Below are positions 1 through 6,041 of a stretch of 20,614 nt of DNA, piece by piece. A program made the translations under genes and the position numbers. The stretch comes from WHTG01 sp035540515. Lineage in GTDB: Bacteria > Actinomycetota > Nitriliruptoria > Euzebyales > Egibacteraceae. The number at the start of each line of letters is the position of its first letter. Position 1 is the stretch's first letter. Location: positions 1 through 20,614 of the forward strand of contig DATLGM010000150.1 of the NCBI GenBank assembly GCA_035540515.1. The letters are read 5' to 3'. The notes beneath the pieces were generated by a model. The model saw only the letters and a list, made by a program, of their open reading frames with translations, did not search any database and was not told the origin of the DNA.

Positions 1-150
1 GTGGGCGGCCCCCCCGTGGATCGCCACGATCCCCGGCGCGCCTGCTCGGCCCCAGGTGCGGGCACGGATGGGGCACCCGTCCACGGTGACCTCGTGGACG
101 GTGGGCGTGACGGCCAGCGCGTCGGTGAACCACCCCGGCGCCGCCGTCAG
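1..150 (-). CDS. Alpha/beta hydrolase, N-terminal fragment (cut by window edge)
   Basis: The minus frame below position 150 reads a typical start of an alpha/beta-hydrolase: a WFTDAL helix, then a strand around VTVDGCPIRARTWG, then the nucleophile-side strand ending IVAIHGGAAH. HGG supplies the oxyanion hole in this superfamily. The catalytic Ser, Asp and His lie beyond the window, so the substrate cannot be inferred. The start is uncertain. The conserved WF segment has no upstream ATG, GTG or TTG in frame nearby, but a CTG at 150-148 overlaps the acyltransferase stop codon as CTGA. That is the same 4-nt geometry as the ATGA and GTGA junctions elsewhere in this window. A GTG at 84-82 with a GAGG 5 nt upstream is the alternative, but it would delete the WFTDAL segment. 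The gene is the distal member of the epimerase-acyltransferase operon. Confidence 0.6.
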   Translation of the reverse strand, partial: MTAAPGWFTDALAVTPTVHEVTVDGCPIRARTWGRAGAPGIVAIHGGAAH

Positions 151-1208
151 AAGAACACCGATCGGCGGCCCGTCAGGTTGCGGTAGAGCATCTGCTGGAT
201 GGTGTCGCGCACGCGGTCGGTCAGCTCGAAGACGAGCATCGGGTCGTCGGCGGCATCGGGGCCGTAGGCCGTCGTGTCGATCGGGTCGCCGAACTCGATC
301 ACCCACTTCGACGGCAGCGGCAGCAGTCCCAACGGGCCCAGCAGGGGGAACTGCGCGGTGATCGGGAAGTAGGGGAAGCCGAAGAGCCGGGCGAGGAATC
401 GCACGTTGGCGATCATCGGGTAGATCTCCTCCGCGCCGATGATGGCCACGGGGATGATCGGCACCTGGCTGCGCAGCGCCACGGAGACGAACCCGCCCCG
501 TCCGAACCGCTGCAGCTTGTAACGGTCGCGGTAGGGCTTGCCGATGCCCTTGAACCCCTCGGGCCACACGCCGACCAGCTCCCCGGCGTCGAGCAGCCGA
601 CGAGCGTCGTCCTCGTGCGCCAGGGTGTTGCCGTTCTTGCGTGCCAGCGGTCCGATGACGGGGACGCGGAGGGCGAGATCGGCCGCCAGCTCCCGCAGGT
701 GGCGGTGGGCCGGGTGCTCGTCGAACAGGGCGACCTTGGTCATGATCGCGTCAAACGGCAGGGTGCCGGCGTGGTTGGCGACGATCAGCGCGCCGCTGTC
801 CGCCGGCACGTTGTCCAGACCGTCGGCGCGGACCCGCCAGTACTGGCGGTACAGCGGGCGCGCCAGCGGCATGAGGACCTCTTCGGTCAGCTCGCGGTCG
901 AACCCGTACAAGTCGATGTCGTACTCGCCGGTCAACCGCCGGCGCAGGAACGCCAGGGCCCGCGCGATGCCGTCGTCCAGCGAGGTGTCACGGGTGCCGG
1001 GCACATCGACGAGCGCCCGTGAGGGGTGCATCGCGGCGGAATCGTTCGGCTCGGGCTCGTGGACGCGGCAGAACCCTGTTGCGTTCGCGTAGTTGCGACA
1101 CGCCCGGCCGGGCGCGATCTCCGCGGCGCAGCGCGGGCGCGGACCGGGCGACGTGGAGCGCCGGCGGGCTTGGTCGAGCTCGATGACCTCGGCGTGGTGC
1201 TGACTCAT
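147..1208 (-). CDS. Lysophospholipid/1-acylglycerol-3-phosphate acyltransferase family protein (Rv0502-like)
   Basis: This 353-residue protein has a PlsC/LPLAT-type acyltransferase domain over about residues 120-340. The family transfers acyl groups from acyl-CoA or acyl-ACP to lysophospholipid or similar acceptors at the inner membrane face. Visible motifs are NHAGTLPFD (H146, D153), which is an H-x6-D form of the usual HX4D site, PEGFKGIGK (216-224) and a VPIIPVAIIG strand. The same variant motifs occur in the actinobacterial Rv0502 group. The N-terminus is unusual: residues 27-50 carry C-x9-C-x9-C-x2-H (C27, C37, C47, H50), which resembles a small zinc-binding knuckle placed ahead of the enzyme. 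The ATG overlaps the upstream epimerase stop as ATGA, and an AAGG lies 7 nt before it. The acceptor lipid is not predictable from sequence. Confidence 0.88.
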   Translation of the reverse strand: MSQHHAEVIELDQARRRSTSPGPRPRCAAEIAPGRACRNYANATGFCRVHEPEPNDSAAMHPSRALVDVPGTRDTSLDDGIARALAFLRRRLTGEYDIDLYGFDRELTEEVLMPLARPLYRQYWRVRADGLDNVPADSGALIVANHAGTLPFDAIMTKVALFDEHPAHRHLRELAADLALRVPVIGPLARKNGNTLAHEDDARRLLDAGELVGVWPEGFKGIGKPYRDRYKLQRFGRGGFVSVALRSQVPIIPVAIIGAEEIYPMIANVRFLARLFGFPYFPITAQFPLLGPLGLLPLPSKWVIEFGDPIDTTAYGPDAADDPMLVFELTDRVRDTIQQMLYRNLTGRRSVFF

Positions 1209-2248
1209 GTCCCAACCTTGCTCTTGTTGCGCGTGAGCAGCTCGTAGGCGGTGTGCTCCCACCGTTCGACAGTCTCTCGCGGCACCAGCGGCGTGATCCT
1301 GCCGGAGGCGACGAAGTCTTCGAAGGCCGAGCGCGTCGAGAAGGCGGGCTGGAAGTCGAACTTGTCGCGCAGGCGCGTGATGTCGCCGACGCGCCCGAAC
1401 AGCAGGAACTGCAGCTGGTCCGGCGAGAAGTCGATGCGGCCGGTACGCCGCAGGGTCTGGGCGAGACCCTGCACGAACGGCAGTGCGACGGGCACCGACG
1501 GCTTGCCGGCCAGGCGGATGGCCTGGGACAGGTACACGATCCCGGTGCCGGCCACGTTGTAGATGCCGGGATGGGAGCCGACCACGGAGCGGTACAGCAC
1601 CTCGACGGCGTCGGACTCGTGGCACAGCTGCAGACGCGGGTCGAACCCCAGCACTCGCGGGACGACGGGGAGCTCGAGGTAGCGGGTCAGGGGACTGTCG
1701 ACCGAGGGGCCGATGAAGTTGGCGAACCGCAGGATCGTCAGCACCACGTCCTCGCGCCGGCGGCCGAACGCGCGCGCGTACCCCTCGACCTCCACCGCGT
1801 CCTTGGAGTACCCGGACCGGGGAGCCCCGCCCGGGGCGACGTCCTCCCGGAACAGCGCAGGGTCGGCGTAGTTGCTGCCGTACACGGCGGTGGTGGACTT
1901 GACCACGACCTTGCGCAGCCGCTCCGCCTTCTGCGCCGCGGCGAGCAGCTGCATCGTCCCGATGACGTTGAGCTCCTTCATGCGGGAGCGGCCGCCGGCG
2001 CTGGAGGGCACCGCGGTCAGCGACAGGTGGACGACCGTGTCGACGCGGGTGGAGTCGATGATCCGGGCGACCAGCGGGTTGCGCAGGTCGGCGCGGACGA
2101 ACTCCGTGCGCTGCAGCCGGTGCTGCGGCTCGTGCACGTCCAGGCCGGCGACGTACTCGATGCGGTCGTCGTCCTCGAGCCGAGCCGCCAGCTGACCCGC
2201 CAGCTGGCCGGCGATGCCGGTGATGAGCACCCGTTGGCCCTGTGCCAA
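1205..2248 (-). CDS. NAD-dependent epimerase/dehydratase (extended SDR, Rv0501/GalE2-like)
   Basis: A 347-residue Rossmann-fold extended SDR. The nucleotide-binding loop TGIAGQLAG lies at residues 10-18. A conserved D-VVHLSLTAVPS strand and the VVKSTTAVYGSN segment follow. Such enzymes act on nucleotide sugars, but the substrate here is unknown. The usual Y-x3-K catalytic pair is replaced by GYSKDAVEVEGYAR, in which the Lys is only two residues after the Tyr. My recollection is that the actinobacterial Rv0501 group shares this, so the chemistry may not be ordinary sugar epimerisation. I chose the TTG at 2248 because GGAGGG sits 4 nt upstream and a TACCCT -10 box lies at 2282-2277. A longer frame from TTG 2287 would start upstream of that -10 box and has no ribosome-binding site. 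It is co-transcribed with the acyltransferase (ATGA overlap). Confidence 0.85.
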   Translation of the reverse strand: MAQGQRVLITGIAGQLAGQLAARLEDDDRIEYVAGLDVHEPQHRLQRTEFVRADLRNPLVARIIDSTRVDTVVHLSLTAVPSSAGGRSRMKELNVIGTMQLLAAAQKAERLRKVVVKSTTAVYGSNYADPALFREDVAPGGAPRSGYSKDAVEVEGYARAFGRRREDVVLTILRFANFIGPSVDSPLTRYLELPVVPRVLGFDPRLQLCHESDAVEVLYRSVVGSHPGIYNVAGTGIVYLSQAIRLAGKPSVPVALPFVQGLAQTLRRTGRIDFSPDQLQFLLFGRVGDITRLRDKFDFQPAFSTRSAFEDFVASGRITPLVPRETVERWEHTAYELLTRNKSKVGT

Positions 2249-2276
2249 ACGCCCTCCAGTGTGGTTGCGGCCCTGC

Positions 2277-2282
2277 AGGGTA
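2277..2282 (-). promoter_or_regulatory. -10 element of the epimerase promoter
   Basis: TACCCT fits the actinobacterial TANNNT -10 pattern. The predicted start is near 2270, followed by GGAGGG (2257-2252) and the TTG at 2248, giving a leader of about 22 nt. No consensus -35 is seen. It lies back to back with, but does not overlap, the quinone oxidoreductase -10 at 2316-2321. Confidence 0.4.
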
Positions 2283-2315
2283 GCCAACGCCGGCGGGGGC
2301 GGCTGAGCCCGGGGC

Positions 2316-2321
2316 TAGCAT
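2316..2321 (+). promoter_or_regulatory. -10 element of a probable leaderless promoter for the quinone oxidoreductase
   Basis: TAGCAT (TANNNT) is followed by exactly 7 nt and then the second of two adjacent ATG codons (2329). That is the spacing expected when transcription begins on the A of the start codon. There is no Shine-Dalgarno sequence upstream of either ATG, which agrees with a leaderless mRNA. No -35 consensus is visible. Confidence 0.45.
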
Positions 2322-2328
2322 CCCGATG

Positions 2329-3285
2329 ATGCGAGCAATCCAGATCACCGAGTTCGGCGGTCCCGAGGTGCTGACCGTGACCGATCTGCCGGCGCCCGAA
2401 CCCGCGCAGGGGCAGGTCCGCATCGACGTCGCCCACGCCGGGGTCAACTACGCCGACACCCACCAGGCGGAGAACACGTATCTGGCGCCGGCGACCTTGC
2501 CACTGGTGCCGGGAGCCGAGGTCGTCGGCACCACCGAGGACGGGCGGCGGGTCGTGGCGTTGCTCGAAGGTGGCGGCTACGCCGAGCAGGCGGTGGCGTG
2601 GGAGCCGCTGACCTTCCCCGTGCCTGACGAGGTCGACGACGGGGCCGCCCTGGCGCTGGTGCTGCAGGGGTTGACGGCATGGCACATCTTGCGAACTTCC
2701 GCGCACCTGGCCGACGGTGAGTCGGTGGTGATCCACGCCGCGGCGGGTGGCGTCGGATCCCTGGCCGTCCAGCTGGCCAAGCGCTGGGGCGCCGGTCGCG
2801 TCATCGCGGTGGCGTCCAGCGACGAGAAGCGGCAGCTGGCGCTGTCGCTGGGGGCGGACGTGGCCGTCGACGCGCGTGCGACGGATCTCAAAAGCGCGCT
2901 GGAGCGGGCCAACGACGGTCGCAAGGTCGACGTGGTCCTGGAGATGGTCGGCGGCGCGACGTTCGACGCCAGCCTGGCGGCGCTCGCGCCGTTCGGCCGG
3001 CTGGTCTGCTACGGGGCGGCGTCCCGCGAGGCGTCCCAGCCGCTGATGGGCCCGCAGCTGCTGCGCCGCAGCCGCGGGGTCATCGGCTTCTGGCTGGCGC
3101 ACTGCTTCGCCGACCCGGTGCGGTATCTGCACCCACCGATGCAACAGCTGCTGTCCATGGTCGCCGCAGGTGAGTTGCGCCCCGTGGTGGGGGGCACCTA
3201 CCCGCTGTCGGAGGCGAGGCGGGCGCACGAGGACATCCGCGCCCGGCGCACGACCGGGAAGCTGCTGCTCGACCCGTCGGCATGA
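2329..3285 (+). CDS. NADPH:quinone oxidoreductase-like, zinc-independent MDR family
   Basis: This 318-residue medium-chain dehydrogenase/reductase begins with MRAIQITEFGGPEVL, the hallmark opening of the Qor branch. It then has an N-terminal GroES-like domain (with PGAEVVGT) and a Rossmann domain with VIHAAAGGVGSLAVQLAK, whose AAxGGVG loop binds NADPH. The cysteine/histidine zinc ligands of alcohol dehydrogenases are absent, as expected for Qor-type enzymes, which reduce quinones or enones in the cytosol. Two ATGs stand in tandem at 2326 and 2329. I prefer 2329 because the TAGCAT box would place the transcript 5' end there. Its stop overlaps the exonuclease start as ATGA, so the two form a plus-strand operon divergent from the epimerase. 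The specific acceptor is unknown. Confidence 0.9.
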   Translation: MRAIQITEFGGPEVLTVTDLPAPEPAQGQVRIDVAHAGVNYADTHQAENTYLAPATLPLVPGAEVVGTTEDGRRVVALLEGGGYAEQAVAWEPLTFPVPDEVDDGAALALVLQGLTAWHILRTSAHLADGESVVIHAAAGGVGSLAVQLAKRWGAGRVIAVASSDEKRQLALSLGADVAVDARATDLKSALERANDGRKVDVVLEMVGGATFDASLAALAPFGRLVCYGAASREASQPLMGPQLLRRSRGVIGFWLAHCFADPVRYLHPPMQQLLSMVAAGELRPVVGGTYPLSEARRAHEDIRARRTTGKLLLDPSA

Positions 3286-4046
3286 AGCTGGTCACCTGGA
3301 ACGTCAACAGCCTCAAGCAGCGGCTGCCTCGGGTCCTGGAGCTGCTCGCCGAGCACCAACCCGACGTCGTCTGCCTGCAGGAGACCAAGACGACCCCCGA
3401 GGCGTTCCCTCACGACGAGCTCGCCGAGGCGGGGTACGCGGCGGCGCATCACTCGGGCGGACGATGGGCCGGTGTCGCCGTGCTCGGTCGCACCCAGGCG
3501 CCACCCCGCGACGTCACGGCGGGTCTGCCGGGTGAGGTCGAGCAGGACGAGTGCCGGTGGGTCGAGGCGACCGTCGCGGGGGTCCGTGTGGCCAGCGTGT
3601 ACGTCCCCAACGGCCGCAGCCTGGACTCCCCGGCCTTCCCGGCCAAGCTCGTCTTCCTCGAGGCCATGCGTGAACGCGTCGGGCAGCTGACACCGCCGCT
3701 GGTGGTCGCCGGCGACGTCAACGTCGCCCCCGCCGACATCGACGTCTACGACCCCGCCGGGTTCGTGGGGTCGACCCACACCAGCGAGGGAGAGCGCAAT
3801 CGTCTACAGCAGATCCTCGACGCCGGCCTGGTGGACGCCTACCGCCATCTGCACCCCGACGAGCAGCACTTCACCTGGTGGGACTACCGGGCGGGCCACT
3901 TTCACAAAGGCCTCGGCCTGCGCATCGACCTGATCATGGCGAGCAAGGATCTGGCCGACCGTCTGACCCACTGCGGCATCGACCGCTCCTACCGCAAGGG
4001 TCCCAAGCCGTCGGACCACGCCCCCCTGCTGGCGACGTTCGACTGA
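3282..4046 (+). CDS. xth: Exodeoxyribonuclease III / AP endonuclease
   Basis: A 254-residue enzyme of the exonuclease III/APE1 family (EEP fold). It cleaves DNA 5' of abasic sites and trims blocked 3' ends in base-excision repair. All diagnostic blocks are present: TWNVNSLKQRL (Asn7), DVVCLQETK (metal ligand Glu34), SVYVPNGRSLDSP, VVAGDVNVAPADIDVYDP (Asp/Asn of the active site), DYRAGHFHKGLGLRIDLIM, and the C-terminal SDHAPLLA with the catalytic Asp-His pair. The length is normal for the family (about 250-270 residues). It starts on the ATG that overlaps the quinone oxidoreductase stop, so translation is probably coupled. The pairing of a redox enzyme with base-excision repair would suit an oxidative-damage operon, but that link is inference. 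It converges on the phosphatase-like gene with only 16 bp between. Confidence 0.95.
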   Translation: MKLVTWNVNSLKQRLPRVLELLAEHQPDVVCLQETKTTPEAFPHDELAEAGYAAAHHSGGRWAGVAVLGRTQAPPRDVTAGLPGEVEQDECRWVEATVAGVRVASVYVPNGRSLDSPAFPAKLVFLEAMRERVGQLTPPLVVAGDVNVAPADIDVYDPAGFVGSTHTSEGERNRLQQILDAGLVDAYRHLHPDEQHFTWWDYRAGHFHKGLGLRIDLIMASKDLADRLTHCGIDRSYRKGPKPSDHAPLLATFD

Positions 4047-4062
4047 ACGCGCGCGCCGTCAC

Positions 4063-4848
4063 CTAGTCCCAGGCGAGCATCGCCTGGGTGACGGGGACGA
4101 ACAGGCGGGGTGCCAGGTTGTCGTCGATCGGCAGCACCGCGTCGGTGCGTCCGCGGAACTGCGCGAGTGGCAGGGCCGGGTCGTTGACGTCGGCGATCGA
4201 CAGCGTCGGCACCCCCCGCTCGATCGCGGCACCGGCCATCCCGTGGTCAGCGATCACCATGTCAACCGCGTCCGCGCCGCCGAGCTCGTCGAGCATGGCC
4301 TCCATGTACAACGACCGGTGGGTGTGCAGCAGTGACGCGCCGTCGTGGGCGCACGCCACACCGTCGATGAAGCGGATGGCCTGCTTGCGCCCCGTCAGGT
4401 CGTCGTGGCCGACGACCACGTCGTCCAGCGGCGCCAGCAGCCGGCATCCGACCGCCTGCAGCGCCCGTGCCAGCGCGCCGTAGTGGCTGAGCAGGCCCGT
4501 GGGGTGGCCGGTGGCGAACAGCACCCGCGCTCCACCGCCGCCTGCGATCCACGCCAGCCGTCGCCGGTGCGTCTCGATCGCGGCGAGGCAGGCGTCGGGG
4601 TCGATCCATCCATCGCCGTCGGGGTCCTCGGCGCCCCCTGGATCACCACCGCACAGGTACTGAATGGCGGCGACCGCCTCCCGGACGGTTGCGGTGCGGT
4701 GATCGGCCAGTCCGAAGGTGTACTCCGGGTCGCCGGCGACCAGCTTGGCGCAGTTCTGCAGCGTGTTGCGGGGGGTCGTTGCGACGTTCGCGGCCAGCCG
4801 CGTGCCGATGATGTGCTCACGCAGTGGTGTGCCGACGGCAGTGGTCAT
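4063..4848 (-). CDS. Conserved actinobacterial protein, annotated 'phosphatase' in relatives, with an EF-hand-like loop
   Basis: This 261-residue cytosolic-looking protein has no signal peptide or membrane segment. Its start (REHIIGTRLAANVATTPRNTLQN), RVLFATGHPTGLLSHYGALARAL, CAHDGASLLHTHR, MVIADHGMAGAAIERGVPT and ADVNDPALPLAQF match a family usually labelled 'phosphatase' in Streptomyces, as I remember it. I see no classical HAD or PTP motif, so the activity is unproven. The several conserved His/Asp blocks (ATGHP, LLHTH, ADHG) look like metal or phosphate ligands. An insertion at residues 75-83 reads DPDGDGWID, with Asp75, 77, 79 and 83 spaced as in calcium-binding EF-hand/dockerin loops. 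The ATG overlaps the acuC stop (ATGA), so the two proteins are made together. In relatives the same pairing with a deacetylase suggests a shared pathway. Confidence 0.72.
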   Translation of the reverse strand: MTTAVGTPLREHIIGTRLAANVATTPRNTLQNCAKLVAGDPEYTFGLADHRTATVREAVAAIQYLCGGDPGGAEDPDGDGWIDPDACLAAIETHRRRLAWIAGGGGARVLFATGHPTGLLSHYGALARALQAVGCRLLAPLDDVVVGHDDLTGRKQAIRFIDGVACAHDGASLLHTHRSLYMEAMLDELGGADAVDMVIADHGMAGAAIERGVPTLSIADVNDPALPLAQFRGRTDAVLPIDDNLAPRLFVPVTQAMLAWD

Positions 4849-6005
4849 GTGTGGCGCTCCAGCAGGTCGAAGGCGTGGTCCTTCAGGTCGTCGACCGCCG
4901 CGGCGACCTCGCCGCGGAGCGCAGCTCGTCGGTCGGCCGACATGCGGACTGGCCCCTCCAGGAATTCGTGGGGCACGTCGGTGTGCAGTCGCTCCTGCAC
5001 CAGCTGCAGCCAGCTCCAGGGCACCTCATGGGGCAGCTCCTGGCCGGTCAGCTCGGCGAAGTAGATCGTCCAGGCACGCGGGACGACCGAGGCGATCTGG
5101 TACCCGCCGCCACCCGTCGCCACCCACCGGCCACCGGTGTGCTGATGGGCGAGGCCGTGCAGCCGCTGCGCCAGGTGGTGGTAGTCGTCGGTCGTCAGCG
5201 CGAGATGCGCCAGCGGGTCGGTCACGTGCGTGTCGCAGCCGAGCTGGGTGACCAGGATCTCGGGGCGGAAGGCGTCTAGCGCCGGCGGCACGACCGCGTC
5301 GAACGCCTCGAGGTAGACGTCCCCGGGCGTCGCCGGCGGCAGCGCGACGTTGAGCGAGGTGCCGCGGCCGTCCCCCTCGCCCACCTCGTCGGGGAACCCG
5401 GTGCCTGGGAACAGATAGCGGCCCGACTCGTGCAGGCTGATGGTGAGGACACGCGGATCCGAGTAGAAGAACTCTTGGACCCCGTCCCCGTGGTGGGTGT
5501 CCACATCGACGTACGCAACACGTGACGCGCCGTTTCGCAGCAGCCAGTCGATGGCCGCTGCCGGGTCGTCGTAGATGCAGAAGCCGGCGGCGCGGTCCGG
5601 CATGGCGTGGTGCAGCCCCCCGGCGGGATTGAACGCATGGGTCACCTCACCGCGCCACACCGCCTCGGCGGCCGCCACCGACGCACCGCAGACCTCCAGC
5701 GACGCCTCGTGCATGCCGGCGAACACCGGGTTGTCCCCCATGCCCAGCCCGTAGTGCGGGGCGCCGGCGGGATCGGGCCGTGCTGACAGGCGCTGGACGG
5801 CGTCGACGTAGTCCTCGGTGTGCAACCGCAGGACATCGTCCTCGCCGAACGCCGCGCGCGGCATGGTGACCACGTCCTCGGCGTCGGTCAGCCCGCAGGC
5901 GCGGATCAGCTCGACGGTGAGCTCGACCCGGATCGGTTTGAGGGGGTGGTCGGGACCGAAGTCGTACTTGATGTGGTCGTCGTCCCAGATCAGCGCCGTC
6001 GGCAT
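4845..6005 (-). CDS. acuC: AcuC-type zinc-dependent deacetylase (histone deacetylase family)
   Basis: A 386-residue class I HDAC-fold deacetylase, which removes acetyl groups from lysines using zinc. In bacteria the AcuC branch controls acetyl-CoA synthetase by deacetylation. Active-site parts are all present: GGLHHAMPDRAAGFC with the His132-His133 pair, VDVDTHHGDGVQEFF with zinc ligands Asp169 and His171, LHESGRYLFPGTG, and QLGCDTHVTDPL with the third ligand Asp258. The length is normal for AcuC (about 380-390). The start ATG lies 7 nt after a TACGCT -10 box, and no ribosome-binding site precedes it, so a leaderless mRNA is likely. It is followed with a 4-nt overlap by the phosphatase-like gene. 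No acetyl-CoA synthetase gene is in the window, so the target is inferred from the family only. Confidence 0.93.
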   Translation of the reverse strand: MPTALIWDDDHIKYDFGPDHPLKPIRVELTVELIRACGLTDAEDVVTMPRAAFGEDDVLRLHTEDYVDAVQRLSARPDPAGAPHYGLGMGDNPVFAGMHEASLEVCGASVAAAEAVWRGEVTHAFNPAGGLHHAMPDRAAGFCIYDDPAAAIDWLLRNGASRVAYVDVDTHHGDGVQEFFYSDPRVLTISLHESGRYLFPGTGFPDEVGEGDGRGTSLNVALPPATPGDVYLEAFDAVVPPALDAFRPEILVTQLGCDTHVTDPLAHLALTTDDYHHLAQRLHGLAHQHTGGRWVATGGGGYQIASVVPRAWTIYFAELTGQELPHEVPWSWLQLVQERLHTDVPHEFLEGPVRMSADRRAALRGEVAAAVDDLKDHAFDLLERHT

Positions 6006-6012
6006 GGCGGCA

Positions 6013-6018
6013 AGCGTA
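6013..6018 (-). promoter_or_regulatory. -10 element of a probable leaderless acuC promoter
   Basis: TACGCT on the minus strand matches TANNNT. Exactly 7 nt separate it from the acuC ATG at 6005. It sits in the 36-bp gap after the metalloprotease gene and uses the same spacing as the quinone oxidoreductase promoter. No -35 consensus is seen. Confidence 0.42.
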
Positions 6019-6041
6019 GCGAGTGGCCCCGGGGCGCCTTC

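Noticed and set aside
147..2447. A single minus-strand open frame that would fuse the epimerase region to the acyltransferase
   Set aside because: The upstream part is out of frame with the epimerase homology. The real acyltransferase begins at the ATG at 1208, which overlaps the epimerase stop.
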